Assembly (NCBI RefSeq): GCF_038618305.1
Contig: NZ_CP152017.1
Location: 907,501 to 971,500, forward strand
Direction: 5' to 3'
Source of the DNA: Sporosarcina sp. FSL K6-2383
GTDB lineage: Bacteria > Bacillota > Bacilli > Bacillales_A > Planococcaceae
Length of the DNA stretch: 64,000 nucleotides
Position numbers and translations under genes: made by a program. Under the pieces are notes generated by a model, which saw nothing but the letters and a program-made list of their open reading frames with translations, was not told the origin of the DNA and made no database searches. Positions 18,641-28,114 of this stretch are shown piece after piece. The stretch's first letter is position 1, and the number at the start of each line of letters is the position of its first letter.

Positions 18641-19072
18641 GTGGAAACGCAGGATAGAGTACGCAAGGTGGATATCCAGCTCCATTCGTCAATCCGGCAT
18701 CCCGGACAGGATCAGGAGAGTCATGAGATGAACCTAGTTGGTCAGCTCATCGAAAAAAAAGGAATCTATTACTTGAAATATGAAGAGCAACAAAATGGTC
18801 AACTCGTTTTGACAACGGTCAAAATGGGTGCGGAGGACGCACTGATATTCCGTAGTGGCGCAGTGACGATGCGGTTGCCTTTCATTTCAAACGGTGAGCG
18901 GCTGGGGAATTATGGCAATGGTCCGGCATCATTTAATTTACTTGTCAAAACAACTCTACTTGAATTTAATGAACAAGCCGGACGTTTCCACGTAGCCTAC
19001 GAGCTATATGCGGAAGGATCTTTACTTGGCATATACGAATTGACCATTACATATACGGAGGGAACAATATGA
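18641..19072 (+). CDS. ywiB: YwiB family beta-barrel protein (DUF1934)
   Basis: About 143 residues of the DUF1934 family, calycin-like beta-barrel proteins of unknown function that commonly precede argS. The conserved core includes [11 protein letters not shown] and [16 protein letters not shown]. The GTG at 18641 is chosen because the predicted transcription start coincides with the upstream ATG at 18614 and AAAAAGGACGGTGAG lies just before the GTG. The stop overlaps the argS ATG (ATGA). Confidence 0.78.
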   Translation: METQDRVRKVDIQLHSSIRHPGQDQESHEMNLVGQLIEKKGIYYLKYEEQQNGQLVLTTVKMGAEDALIFRSGAVTMRLPFISNGERLGNYGNGPASFNLLVKTTLLEFNEQAGRFHVAYELYAEGSLLGIYELTITYTEGTI

Positions 19073-20736
19073 ACGCAGTAGAACAAATTCAACAAGAAGT
19101 AAAATCGGCATTGCGCGCAGCGGTTATTGCGGCTGAGCTTGTAGAAGAGGCAGCGATACCGGAAATTATGCTGGAAACACCAAAAAGTAAAGACAATGGA
19201 GATTACGCGACAAACATTGCGATGCAGCTCACAAAATTGGCGAAAAAACCACCCCGTGCTATTGCAGAAGCGATTCTTGAACAGTTAGATACATCCGGGA
19301 CATCTATTGAATCCGTTGATATTGCAGGTCCTGGATTCATGAATATTAAATTGGCAACGGATTACTTAGGGGATATCGTTAAGACAGTTCTTGAGCAAAG
19401 TGAAAATTATGGTCGTTCAACTTCTGGGGCAAATGAAAAAATTCAAGTCGAGTTTGTTTCAGCTAACCCGACTGGCGATCTTCATTTAGGGCACGCACGT
19501 GGTGCATCACTTGGCGATTCCTTGAGTAATGTCCTTGATTTTGCTGGTTATGATGTCGCGCGTGAATACTATATTAACGACGCCGGCAATCAAATCAATA
19601 ACCTTGCTTACTCAATTGAAGCACGTTATTTCCAAGCGCTTGGTTTGGACACAAAAATGCCAGAAGACGGCTACCATGGAAAAGACATTATTGGAATTGG
19701 AGAAGAGCTTGCGAAAGAATTCGGTGATAAATTCGTCAATGTTTCTGAACAAGAACGTTTTGACTATTTCCGTAAGCACGGACTTGATTTTGAATTGGCA
19801 AAACTGAAGAAAGACTTGGCTGATTTCCGCGTATCATTCGATGTTTGGTTCTCAGAAACATCATTATATGAAAATGGTAAAATCGATGTAGCACTCGACA
19901 AGCTACGTGCAAACGGTCACGTTTTTGAAGAAGATGGCGCAACATGGTTCCGCTCTACGACATTCGGGGACGATAAAGATCGTGTACTTATTAAAAACGA
20001 CGGCACATACACGTATTTATTGCCGGATATCGCCTATCATGAAGATAAATTATTCCGTGGCTTCGATAAGCTGATTAACATTTGGGGTGCCGATCACCAC
20101 GGCTATATTCCTCGTATGAAAGCCGCAATTGAAGCACTTGGCTATGACCGTGATACGTTGGAAGTAAACGTAGCACAAATGGTGCAGTTATATAAAGATG
20201 GCGAAAAGTTCAAAATGAGTAAGCGTACAGGGAAAGCAGTTACTTTACGAGAACTTGTGGAAGATGTTGGTCTTGATGCAGTTCGTTATTTCTTCGCCAT
20301 GCGTTCAGGCGATTCGCAAATGGATTTCGACCTGGACTTAGCCATTTCTCAATCCAATGAAAACCCGGTGTATTATGCACAATATGCACATGCACGAATC
20401 TCTTCGATTTTGCGACAAGCCAATGAAACAGGACTTTCTGCGTCTGTGGATAATGTTTCTTTATTGCAAGCTGAAAAAGAATTGGAATTACTAAAGAAAA
20501 TTGGAGATTTCCCGAAAGTGGTCAGTGACGCTGCAAGAATGCGTATACCACATCGCCTCGCAACGTATATCCAAGAATTGGCTGCAACATTCCATAGTTT
20601 CTACAATGCAGAAAAAGTATTGGACCTCGAGAATCGCGACTTGTCAGAAGCAAGACTTGCACTTATTACGGCAACACGCACGACCATTGCAAATGCATTG
20701 AAACTGATTGGTGTTTCTGCACCGGAGAAAATGTAA
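19069..20736 (+). CDS. argS: Arginyl-tRNA synthetase
   Basis: A 555-residue class I aminoacyl-tRNA synthetase. The HIGH motif appears as HLGH (residues 139-142) after [15 protein letters not shown] is at about residue 382, and the C-terminal DALR anticodon-binding domain follows. Length is normal for Bacillales ArgS. It is translationally coupled to ywiB by a 4-bp overlap and ends at a strong terminator. Confidence 0.98.
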   Translation: MNAVEQIQQEVKSALRAAVIAAELVEEAAIPEIMLETPKSKDNGDYATNIAMQLTKLAKKPPRAIAEAILEQLDTSGTSIESVDIAGPGFMNIKLATDYLGDIVKTVLEQSENYGRSTSGANEKIQVEFVSANPTGDLHLGHARGASLGDSLSNVLDFAGYDVAREYYINDAGNQINNLAYSIEARYFQALGLDTKMPEDGYHGKDIIGIGEELAKEFGDKFVNVSEQERFDYFRKHGLDFELAKLKKDLADFRVSFDVWFSETSLYENGKIDVALDKLRANGHVFEEDGATWFRSTTFGDDKDRVLIKNDGTYTYLLPDIAYHEDKLFRGFDKLINIWGADHHGYIPRMKAAIEALGYDRDTLEVNVAQMVQLYKDGEKFKMSKRTGKAVTLRELVEDVGLDAVRYFFAMRSGDSQMDFDLDLAISQSNENPVYYAQYAHARISSILRQANETGLSASVDNVSLLQAEKELELLKKIGDFPKVVSDAARMRIPHRLATYIQELAATFHSFYNAEKVLDLENRDLSEARLALITATRTTIANALKLIGVSAPEKM

Positions 20737-20743
20737 TCCGTTT

Positions 20744-20788
20744 AAGCGCCAGACTAAGATGAATTCATCTTGGTGTGGCGCTTTTAGT
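20744..20788 (+). terminator. Terminator after argS
   Basis: AAGCGCCA...TGGCGCTT with inner AAGATGAATTCATCTT, followed by TTTAG. Confidence 0.8.
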
Positions 20789-20807
20789 TAGGGAAAAGGT
20801 CACAGTT

Positions 20808-20860
20808 TGCAAGCAAACACTAAACGAGTGCAAGCGAATGCAGATTGAATGCAAGCAAAA
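20808..20860. repeat. Short 21-bp-period repeat
   Basis: TGCAAGC occurs at 20808, 20829 and 20850, exactly 21 bp apart. The rest of 20790-20960 holds no gene. Confidence 0.6.
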
Positions 20861-20962
20861 AAAATACCCACTCCACATCCTGTGTCCAGTCACTGGCACA
20901 TTCAATGGAGTAAAAATGGCTTATCCACACGAGGTTCAGTAATCGTAAAATCTACACCCCTC

Positions 20963-20990
20963 TCGACACCACGAAAACTTGTAGTATACT
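20963..20990 (+). promoter_or_regulatory. Promoter of the B12 operon
   Basis: TCGACA (20963-20968) and TATACT (20985-20990) are 16 bp apart, placing the start of transcription just ahead of the riboswitch. Confidence 0.55.
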
Positions 20991-21013
20991 AAAAGATGTA
21001 CAAAATTACATAG

Positions 21014-21150
21014 CTAAACATAAAGGTGCCTCGCCATCAAAGACGAGGTTAAAAGGGAAGTCGGTTCAATGCCGACGCGGTCCCGCCACTGTATGTGTGA
21101 GTACATTGCGAAGCGATGTGAACACGAGCCAGGAGACCTGCCTTTATGAA
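21014..21150 (+). promoter_or_regulatory. Cobalamin riboswitch
   Basis: The leader has the hallmarks of the AdoCbl-type riboswitch: closing stem CATAAAGG/CCTTTATG, the GGGAAGTCGGT core segment, CGGTCCCGCCACTG and the B12 box GAGCCAGGAGACCTGCC near 21127-21143. It precedes btuF and should repress the whole salvage operon when adenosylcobalamin is abundant. Confidence 0.95.
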
Positions 21151-21218
21151 CAACCCGATAGCCTACGCGGATAGGTTTGGTGGAAATCGGTGCATCTATG
21201 CGACCGCATTTTTACTAA

Positions 21219-21253
21219 ACAATCCTCCGTACTCATACGGGGGATTTTTATTT
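21219..21253 (+). terminator. Riboswitch expression-platform terminator
   Basis: AATCCTCCGTA (21221-21231) pairs with TACGGGGGATT (21236-21246), then TTTATTT, about 25 bp before btuF. Its position after the aptamer indicates control by premature termination. Confidence 0.75.
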
Positions 21254-21277
21254 AGAACAGTACTGGAGGGAAACACT

Positions 21278-22243
21278 ATGAAAAAAATATGGCGATTATG
21301 GCTGACGTCAATACTAGCAGTGTTTTTACTCGCTGCATGTGGGACAACTGCAACAGATGATAAGCCGGAAGTAAATGCAACAGCACAAGAAGACGTTGTT
21401 GAAGCAGCATTTCCAGTAACATTAACGGATGCAGTAGGCAATGAAATACTATTTGAAAAAGCACCTGCAACAATCGTTTCTATGACTCCAAGCAATACGG
21501 AAATACTATTTGCACTTGGACTTGCAACTGAAATTATTGGTGTCAATGATTATGATGATTACCCAGAAGAAGCATTGGCCAAAGAGAAAATCGGTAGTAT
21601 GCAATTTGACGTTGAAAAAATCATTGCCATGGACCCGGAAATTGTTTTTGCACATGAGTCGGGGCTAGGTGCAGGCGAAAATGGTCTACAACAACTCCGT
21701 GATGCAGGCGTATCTGTATTCGTTGTGAAAAATGCACTGGACTTCGAAGAAACATACGGGACGATTGTAACAATCGGACAAGCAACAGGTAAAACAGCAG
21801 AAGCTGAAAAAATTGTTGCTGACATGAAAGTGAAAGTTGAAGAAGTGACAGCTAAACTAGCGTCAGTCGACAATGAAAAAACAGTCTTTGTTGAAACAAC
21901 CCCAGCTCCAGAAATTTATACACCAGGTAACAATACGTTTATGAATCAAATCCTTGAAATGGTGGGAGCAGAAAATATTGCCGCAGACCAAGAAGATTGG
22001 TTCATAATGGATCCGGAAGAAATCGTTAACCGCAATCCTGATGTCATCGTTGTGATGTATGACTATATCGATACAGCTGTCGAAGATGTTTATAAACGTG
22101 ATGGCTTTGATTCCATTACGGCTATCAAAAACCAAGCAGTTGTTCAAGTGAATGAAAACAAGACAAGTCGCACAGGCCCACGTCTTGCAGAAGGCTTGGA
22201 AGAAATAGCAAAAGCCATCTATCCAGAGGCGTTTGATGAATAA
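21278..22243 (+). CDS. btuF: Cobamide ABC transporter substrate-binding lipoprotein
   Basis: A 321-residue class III periplasmic-binding-type protein. A signal peptide ends in the lipobox LLAACG, so it is a membrane-anchored lipoprotein. The TIVSMTPSNTEILFALGL segment is typical of BtuF/FhuD-like proteins. It should capture cobalamin or cobinamide outside the cell and deliver it to BtuCD. The ATG at 21278 follows GGAGGG; the frame extends upstream into the riboswitch, which is not coding. It overlaps btuC by 8 bp. Confidence 0.92.
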   Translation: MKKIWRLWLTSILAVFLLAACGTTATDDKPEVNATAQEDVVEAAFPVTLTDAVGNEILFEKAPATIVSMTPSNTEILFALGLATEIIGVNDYDDYPEEALAKEKIGSMQFDVEKIIAMDPEIVFAHESGLGAGENGLQQLRDAGVSVFVVKNALDFEETYGTIVTIGQATGKTAEAEKIVADMKVKVEEVTAKLASVDNEKTVFVETTPAPEIYTPGNNTFMNQILEMVGAENIAADQEDWFIMDPEEIVNRNPDVIVVMYDYIDTAVEDVYKRDGFDSITAIKNQAVVQVNENKTSRTGPRLAEGLEEIAKAIYPEAFDE

Positions 22244-23231
22244 ATCTAGTGTCGCCTACATCGTATCCATCGCCACGCTCCTGGCGGTGGTCTGGCTCGG
22301 TGTATCAATCGGTTCTGTGAATATACCGATTAGTACGTTATGGAGTTCGGGAGTGGATGAGAAGGCTACAAACATCCTATGGAAGATTCGTATGCCGCGC
22401 GTCGTATTGGCAGGACTTGTCGGTGCGTCGCTGGCGATTGCAGGAGCTGCTTTTCAAGGGCTACTCAAAAATCCGCTCGCTGATCCATACACCCTCGGAG
22501 TGTCATCCGGCGCCTCTGTCGGCGCTGTGATGACGCTTTTTTTCGGTATTTCCATTCCGGTTTTGGGCACTTATACGCTACCCATTTTTAGTATGGTTGG
22601 TGCGGCACTGACAATGTTCCTTGTATTGGGCTTTGCTCGTCTTGTCGACCATTCGATGACGATGGAAACCATTATTCTGACAGGTATTATCTTCGGTTCA
22701 TTTTTAGGCTCAGTACTATCGCTGATGATTGCGCTGACAGGGGAAGAACTGCGCCAAATTATCGGCTGGTTGCTTGGCAGCGTGTCCATGCGCGGCTGGA
22801 ATTATGTCACGATGATCTTGCCGTTTGTTATTATTGGCTCCATGATGTTGTGGCTATGTCGCCGTGAATTAAATGCTATGCTGTTTGGCGAAGAACGTGC
22901 GCATCATTTAGGCGTCAATGTCAGACGTCGGAAGTTTATGATTTTAATCGGCGGATCTATTTTGACCGGTGCGGCAGTCGCTGTCTCTGGTACAATTGGC
23001 TTTGTAGGACTTGTTGTCCCGCATATGACACGTCTCCTATGGGGGGCAGATCACCGTCATTTATTAACATTATCGTTTTTGAACGGTGCATCATTACTTA
23101 TTATTTGTGATCTGATCGCACGGACGATTATTTCGCCAACGGAATTACCAGTTGGTGTCATTACGGCATTTATCGGTGCGCCGGTATTTGCATTGATATT
23201 TTATAAACAACGCAGGAGAGGGGCTATGTGA
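22236..23231 (+). CDS. btuC: Cobamide ABC transporter permease
   Basis: A 331-residue FecCD-family permease with about ten membrane helices. Characteristic segments are RMPRVVLAGLVGASLAIAGA, GLLKNPLADPYTLGVSSGAS and VSGTIGFVGLVVPHMTR, the last near the coupling helix. It forms the membrane channel for BtuF and the following ATPase. The ATG at 22236 lies within the end of btuF. Confidence 0.93.
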   Translation: MNKSSVAYIVSIATLLAVVWLGVSIGSVNIPISTLWSSGVDEKATNILWKIRMPRVVLAGLVGASLAIAGAAFQGLLKNPLADPYTLGVSSGASVGAVMTLFFGISIPVLGTYTLPIFSMVGAALTMFLVLGFARLVDHSMTMETIILTGIIFGSFLGSVLSLMIALTGEELRQIIGWLLGSVSMRGWNYVTMILPFVIIGSMMLWLCRRELNAMLFGEERAHHLGVNVRRRKFMILIGGSILTGAAVAVSGTIGFVGLVVPHMTRLLWGADHRHLLTLSFLNGASLLIICDLIARTIISPTELPVGVITAFIGAPVFALIFYKQRRRGAM

Positions 23232-23232
23232 C

Positions 23233-24705
23233 ATGCTGCAAGTGGATAACTTAACAGGTGGCTACGGCAAGGACCCTATCGTAAAGTCTGTCACATTTTC
23301 GGTTAAGAAAGGTGAGGTCTTAGGTATTTTAGGACCGAATGGTAGTGGGAAATCAACGCTGTTAAAGCTGATTTCGGGTATTCTTCCGAAGCAGGAGGGT
23401 TCTGTTGTCATTGACGGTCAACAGGCGTCCGATTATTCACAAAAGGAATTTGCTAGAAAGGTAGCTGTTTTACCACAGCTCCATGCCCATGCCTTTTCGC
23501 ATTCCGTCCATGAAACTGTCTCGCTCGGCAGGTATCCACACCAGTCTGGACTTTTTTCGTCTTGGTCCACGGACGATGAGCGGGCTGTCGATGAAGCGAT
23601 GCAGCATATGACCATTACGCGCTACATGCATACGTCTATCGAATTATTATCAGGCGGGGAACAGCAACGTGTTTTCGTAGCTCAAGCGCTTGCCCAGGAA
23701 GCACCGGTTTTATTGTTAGATGAACCGACGAATCATCTCGACATTGCTCATCAGCAACAATTATTGGATATCATTCGCAGACAAGCTGTTGAAAAAGGGC
23801 TCACCGTCGTGTCAGTATTCCACGACATTAATTTAGCGTCGCTGTATTGCGACCGCTTGTTGTTGATGGATAAAGGGCAAATTGCCGCCATTGGAACACC
23901 GCAGGACGTAGTGAAGGAATATGCAATTGAGCAAGTCTATCAAGCACGAGTGAAGACGCAAGCGCATCCAGAGCTACCGAAGCCGCAAATTACTCTTCTT
24001 CCCGATACGAAAGATGAGGTAATTCCATTTACTGTCACACTCGATGATTTTACGGTGTCATCGGACTATGTCGCCTTACGGACAGCAGGTCCATTGAAAA
24101 CGATGTCGTCTGCTGTGCATAATGCAGGAACTGGCTGGTATCGTGCATTTGTTAACCGCCACGTGGACGCTAATTACGATAGTGATGATGTCAAAGTTGA
24201 AATGGCGGCCTATTTGGAACAGCAAGGTTTTCATGGAACAGACACGGTCGGTATGATGACGGCGGTCATGACAGAACATGTGGAAATGGAGCAGTATAAA
24301 GGAGATTTCGGTACGATTTTAATCGCGGTAACGGCTGGAGTTGGTAATGCAGTTGACGTGTCGGAGGCACTCACCCGCGATCGTGAGCAACGCATCGGTA
24401 CGATTAATACATGGATTATTGTCAACGGTACATTATCTGACGAGGCATTTATTCAAGCGATGATTACTGCGACAGAAGCAAAAGCCAAAGCGCTACAAAT
24501 GGAAGCAATCCAAGACCCACAAACGGGTACCATTGCAACGGGTACGTCTACGGACAGCTTGCTTGTAGCTGCAACGCAGCAAGGCGAATTTCTGTCCTAT
24601 GCAGGACCGATTACACCGCTTGGCAAATTGATTGGTCATGGGGTCTATACGTGTACAGTTCGAGCAATCCGTGCCTATAAACAAGCGAAAGGGTGGACAA
24701 CGTGA
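23233..24705 (+). CDS. btuD-cbiZ: Fusion of cobamide ABC transporter ATPase (BtuD) and adenosylcobinamide amidohydrolase (CbiZ)
   Basis: A 490-residue two-domain protein. Residues 1 to about 250 are an ABC ATPase with Walker A GPNGSGKST, signature LSGGEQQR and Walker B LLLDEPTNH. Residues about 270-490 match CbiZ, with conserved NRHVDANYDS, TAGVGNAVDVSEA and the STDSLLVAATQQG end region. CbiZ hydrolyses the aminopropanol amide of cobinamides or pseudo-cobamides to cobyric acid so that the lower ligand can be rebuilt. The fusion couples import to remodelling. The stop overlaps the next start (GTGA). Confidence 0.92.
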   Translation: MLQVDNLTGGYGKDPIVKSVTFSVKKGEVLGILGPNGSGKSTLLKLISGILPKQEGSVVIDGQQASDYSQKEFARKVAVLPQLHAHAFSHSVHETVSLGRYPHQSGLFSSWSTDDERAVDEAMQHMTITRYMHTSIELLSGGEQQRVFVAQALAQEAPVLLLDEPTNHLDIAHQQQLLDIIRRQAVEKGLTVVSVFHDINLASLYCDRLLLMDKGQIAAIGTPQDVVKEYAIEQVYQARVKTQAHPELPKPQITLLPDTKDEVIPFTVTLDDFTVSSDYVALRTAGPLKTMSSAVHNAGTGWYRAFVNRHVDANYDSDDVKVEMAAYLEQQGFHGTDTVGMMTAVMTEHVEMEQYKGDFGTILIAVTAGVGNAVDVSEALTRDREQRIGTINTWIIVNGTLSDEAFIQAMITATEAKAKALQMEAIQDPQTGTIATGTSTDSLLVAATQQGEFLSYAGPITPLGKLIGHGVYTCTVRAIRAYKQAKGWTT

Positions 24706-25661
24706 TTCCAGCTCATTTTATAGCGATTGCGATTGGTTTTTTGCTGGACCGAATAATCGGTGATCCACCAACCTGGCCACATCCTATTCGCTGGATAGGG
24801 AACTTCATTTCAAAACTGACTTCTTTGTTGAATAAAGGGCGGTTTCGCACAGAAAAAGGGGCGCTAACGCTCTTTGGCACAGTTGGTATCGTCTTCATCG
24901 CTGTATTCGTTATCGTCGCATTCGCCTATCAAATCCACCTTTTTGCAGGTATCTTAGTAGAAAGCGTTCTCATCGCCGTTGGGCTGGCACAAAAAAGTTT
25001 ACGCGATGCAGCATTAAGTGTTTATAAGCCACTTGTTGCAAAGGATTTACCAGAAGCGCGTACAAAGTTATCGTGGATTGTCGGTCGAGATACGGATAAC
25101 TTGAAGGAAAGTGAAATTGCGCGTGGAGCCATTGAAACAGTATCCGAAAATACAGCAGACGGCATTACATCACCGTTATTTTGGGCATTTTTACTCGGTG
25201 CACCGGGGTTATGGTTGTACAAAACGGTCAATACACTTGATTCGATGATTGGTTATAAAGATGAACGCTATGAGAAATTTGGCAAGTTTTCTGCACGTGC
25301 AGATGATGTCCTGAACTTTATCCCAGCACGAGTGACAGGCTTTCTTATTATTTTTTATTCGCCGAATGAAGGCAAGTTAGGCATGATGAAGCGGTTTGTG
25401 GGGTGGAACCGAGATGCTAGACGACATCCTAGCCCGAATAGCGGTTTTTTAGAAGCGGCAACAGCTTGGCAGCTAGGCGTTACACTAGGTGGTCAAAGTA
25501 CATATCGAGGCAAAGTATCTGAACGACCAGAAATCGGTCCAGGTACGATGCCACCAACAGCAGCACATATTAAATCGACCATTAAACAAATGCATATGGT
25601 CTCCTTCGTTTTTTGGTTAACGATGATGGTGATAGGGGTGTTTTTCTATGCGATTGCCTGA
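24702..25661 (+). CDS. cbiB: Adenosylcobinamide-phosphate synthase CbiB
   Basis: A 319-residue integral membrane enzyme that joins aminopropanol (phosphate) to adenosylcobyric acid. Family marks are FLLDRIIGDPPTWPHPIRWIG at the start, SENTADGITSPLFWA in the middle and NPDARRHPSPNSG-like WNRDARRHPSPNSG. The start is taken as GTG 24702, giving a GTGA overlap with the fusion gene and good spacing after AAAGGG; an in-frame GTG at 24693 is the alternative. It overlaps cobD by 14 bp. Confidence 0.92.
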   Translation: MIPAHFIAIAIGFLLDRIIGDPPTWPHPIRWIGNFISKLTSLLNKGRFRTEKGALTLFGTVGIVFIAVFVIVAFAYQIHLFAGILVESVLIAVGLAQKSLRDAALSVYKPLVAKDLPEARTKLSWIVGRDTDNLKESEIARGAIETVSENTADGITSPLFWAFLLGAPGLWLYKTVNTLDSMIGYKDERYEKFGKFSARADDVLNFIPARVTGFLIIFYSPNEGKLGMMKRFVGWNRDARRHPSPNSGFLEAATAWQLGVTLGGQSTYRGKVSERPEIGPGTMPPTAAHIKSTIKQMHMVSFVFWLTMMVIGVFFYAIA

Positions 25662-26721
25662 ACACGGCGCAAACCCGCACCATGTATACGCGAAGCTAGG
25701 CGTTGATGTGCCAGCTCGCGTGTTGGATTTTAGTGAAAATGTCAATCCAGCTGGTCCACCACAAACTGTTCGTGTGATGTGGCCGAATTTATTGGCGGAA
25801 ATGGGGACCTATCCAGATCCGGTGGGAGAACCGTTTTTGACCGCAGTCGCTGATTTTCATGACATTGACAAGTCACAGCTTTTTGTCGGCAACGGGGCTG
25901 CAGAATTGCTGGCGCTTATCGCGGAGCGTTATCGAGACAAACGGGCGATTGTTGTCCATCCAACGTTTTCTGAATACGAAGCGACATTACGCGCAAAAAA
26001 TGTTGAAGTCATCCGAGTAATCGCTTCGGAACTAGACGGCTTCAAGCTACCTGTCGACGAAGTGAAACAAGCGATGGCAACAGCTCCCGTACTCTATTTA
26101 TGCACACCGAATAATCCAACAGGCGTCATGCCTGCACAAGAGGATTTGGGTGCAATCATTCGTCACGGCGCTGAAGTTGGCTGTGACGTCGTGTTGGACG
26201 AAGCCTTCATTGATTTTGTCGATGAAAAGCTGTCGTTCATTGCGTCCATAAAAAACCATTCCCACGTCATCGTCGTCCGCTCGATGACGAAAATGTACGC
26301 CATTCCGGGCATCCGACTCGGCTATGTCGTGGCGCATCCATCTATCATTGAGGGTATAAAGAGATTAGCACCCCATTGGAATGTTAATGGTATGGCTGCC
26401 CGGATTGGGGCGGCTTGCTTGCCAGAAGAATCGTTCAGACAGCAAGCAATTCAGCATAGTAATCAGCAACGCGAACAATTCACGTCATTTCTTAAAGGCT
26501 ATGGTTGTACGGTGACGGATTCCGTGACGAACTTTCTAACTTTTAAAATAAACCAAGATGCTAACAAGCTTTACCTAGATTTATTAGAACGGGGCATTGT
26601 GCTGCGGCACTCCGAAAATTTTCGTGGCATGGATGGTCGTTGGTTCAGAATAGGCATGAAAAACGGGACGGATATGGCTGCATTACAAGAGGAGCTGAAG
26701 CGATGGTTCGCGGTAAACTAA
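25648..26721 (+). CDS. cobD: L-threonine-O-3-phosphate decarboxylase
   Basis: A 357-residue fold-type I PLP enzyme of the histidinol-phosphate aminotransferase-like group. It opens with HGANPHHVYAK and DFSENVNPAGPP, contains CTPNNPTGV, and has the PLP lysine in SMTKMYAIPGIRLGY. It makes aminopropanol phosphate from threonine phosphate for CbiB, encoded just upstream. No threonine kinase (pduX) is in the window, so the threonine phosphate source is unknown. It overlaps cobU by 19 bp. Confidence 0.9.
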   Translation: MRLPEHGANPHHVYAKLGVDVPARVLDFSENVNPAGPPQTVRVMWPNLLAEMGTYPDPVGEPFLTAVADFHDIDKSQLFVGNGAAELLALIAERYRDKRAIVVHPTFSEYEATLRAKNVEVIRVIASELDGFKLPVDEVKQAMATAPVLYLCTPNNPTGVMPAQEDLGAIIRHGAEVGCDVVLDEAFIDFVDEKLSFIASIKNHSHVIVVRSMTKMYAIPGIRLGYVVAHPSIIEGIKRLAPHWNVNGMAARIGAACLPEESFRQQAIQHSNQQREQFTSFLKGYGCTVTDSVTNFLTFKINQDANKLYLDLLERGIVLRHSENFRGMDGRWFRIGMKNGTDMAALQEELKRWFAVN

Positions 26722-27278
26722 CGTTTATAAGTGGTGGTGTTCGCAGCGGGAAAAGCGCTTTTGCAGAACGATTACTTGTTGATGAAGTACGGCAAACTGG
26801 TGGACGCTTAATCTATATCGCCTCGGGCCGAGCGACGGACCCGGAAATGCAGTCGCGCATTGATCGACATCGACATGACCGTGCTCCTCAAAACTGGACG
26901 ACATTGGAGCAACCAACGAAGCTAGAGGAGGCATTGCCCGCCATTCAACAAGGTGACTATGTCTTATGGGATTGCCTGACAACTTGGCTGGCCAATGAAT
27001 TATACGATGGCTGGGAAACAGGAAAGCCTTGCATTCATCAAGACGGTTGCATGGAACAAAAAGCACAGCAACTTCATGAAACGATTGATACGCTACTGAC
27101 TCAAGTGTCGCATCTCGTCATTGTCTCTAATGAAGTGTTGGACGAGCTAGCTTCTACCTACGAAGAAACAAATCGCTATAGGTACTGGATTGGACAGATT
27201 CATCAACAACTCGTAGCAACAGCAGGTACGGCTATCGAGATGGATTATCGCGTAGCGACCTATTGGAAAAGGGAGTGA
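26703..27278 (+). CDS. cobU: Adenosylcobinamide kinase / guanylyltransferase CobU, C-terminus variant
   Basis: A 191-residue protein with a CobU N-terminus: P-loop GGVRSGKS, the RIDRHRHDRAPQNWTTLE region with the guanylylated-histidine motif, and WDCLTTWLANELY. It phosphorylates adenosylcobinamide and transfers GMP. After VSNEV the usual GIVP-containing C-terminal stretch is replaced by an unrelated-looking sequence (LDELASTYEETNRYRYW). Start at 26703 follows GAGGAG; longer frames run through cobD. Confidence 0.85.
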   Translation: MVRGKLTFISGGVRSGKSAFAERLLVDEVRQTGGRLIYIASGRATDPEMQSRIDRHRHDRAPQNWTTLEQPTKLEEALPAIQQGDYVLWDCLTTWLANELYDGWETGKPCIHQDGCMEQKAQQLHETIDTLLTQVSHLVIVSNEVLDELASTYEETNRYRYWIGQIHQQLVATAGTAIEMDYRVATYWKRE

Positions 27279-27282
27279 TCTC

Positions 27283-28113
27283 ATGAATGGGCTAATGGTC
27301 TTAGGCACTGCATCTGATTCTGGGAAAACAATGATTTGTACGGCGTTATGCCGCATTTTATCCGATGAAGGCGTACGTGTGACGCCCTTTAAATCACAAA
27401 ATATGTCTAGGTTTTCTGCGACAACAGATAATGGCGAGGAAATGAGCCGTGCGCAATTTATTCAAGCGCTGGCTGCTAGAACGGTGCCAAGGATTGAGAT
27501 GAATCCGATTTTGTTGAAACCGGTAGCTGGTATGAAATCCGAGGTATTGTTTTTTGGAGAAAAATTTGGTCCGATAGCAGGAATGACGTATCGGGAACAG
27601 TTTTTTAATCGTGCGATTGAAGTCATACAGACATCACTTAATAAGCTGGCGGAAAGCTATGACACAGTCATTATTGAAGGTGCAGGAAGCCCAGCAGAGG
27701 TGAATCTCAATGACCGTGAAATCGTCAATATGCGTGTGGCAGAAATTGCGGATGTGCCTGCTGTGTTGGTGGCGGATATTGACCGTGGTGGCGCCATTGC
27801 ATCGATTGTCGGTACGCTTCAACTACTTTCTCCAGCGCATCGTGCGCGTGTGAGAGCGATTATAATCAATAAATTTCACGGGGACGTGTCATTATTTCAA
27901 GAAGGCATTGAATTTATTGAAACATATACAGGAATTCCTGTTGCAGGAGTGATTCCTTATAAAGTCGATCACGGCATTGAAGAGGAAGACGCGGATCGTC
28001 CGGTCATGTCTGCACCGCGCGGCGTAGATATCTATGATGAGTGGGCGGCTCATGTGAAGGAAAACCTCAATTGGTCGCTATTGACTAACATTCTGTCGGA
28101 ACCGAGGGAATAA
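27283..28113 (+). CDS. cobQ: CobQ-like protein lacking the glutaminase domain
   Basis: A 276-residue protein. Residues 1 to about 235 match the N-terminal ATP-binding synthetase domain of cobyric acid synthase: GTASDSGKT P-loop, PFKSQNMS, MNPILLKP and IIEGAGSPAEVNLND. The C-terminal 40 residues (GVDIYDEWAAHVKENLNW) look like the extreme C-terminus of full-length CobQ (normally near 500 residues). The whole GATase_3 domain between them is missing, with the frame kept. It may be a decaying gene, since salvage of cobyric acid does not need this amidation, or an ammonia-dependent form. Confidence 0.8.
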   Translation: MNGLMVLGTASDSGKTMICTALCRILSDEGVRVTPFKSQNMSRFSATTDNGEEMSRAQFIQALAARTVPRIEMNPILLKPVAGMKSEVLFFGEKFGPIAGMTYREQFFNRAIEVIQTSLNKLAESYDTVIIEGAGSPAEVNLNDREIVNMRVAEIADVPAVLVADIDRGGAIASIVGTLQLLSPAHRARVRAIIINKFHGDVSLFQEGIEFIETYTGIPVAGVIPYKVDHGIEEEDADRPVMSAPRGVDIYDEWAAHVKENLNWSLLTNILSEPRE

Positions 28114-28114
28114 G

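Noticed and set aside
21146..21277. N-terminal extension of btuF
   Set aside because: The extra 44 codons lie in the riboswitch and its terminator; the lipoprotein signal peptide begins at 21278.
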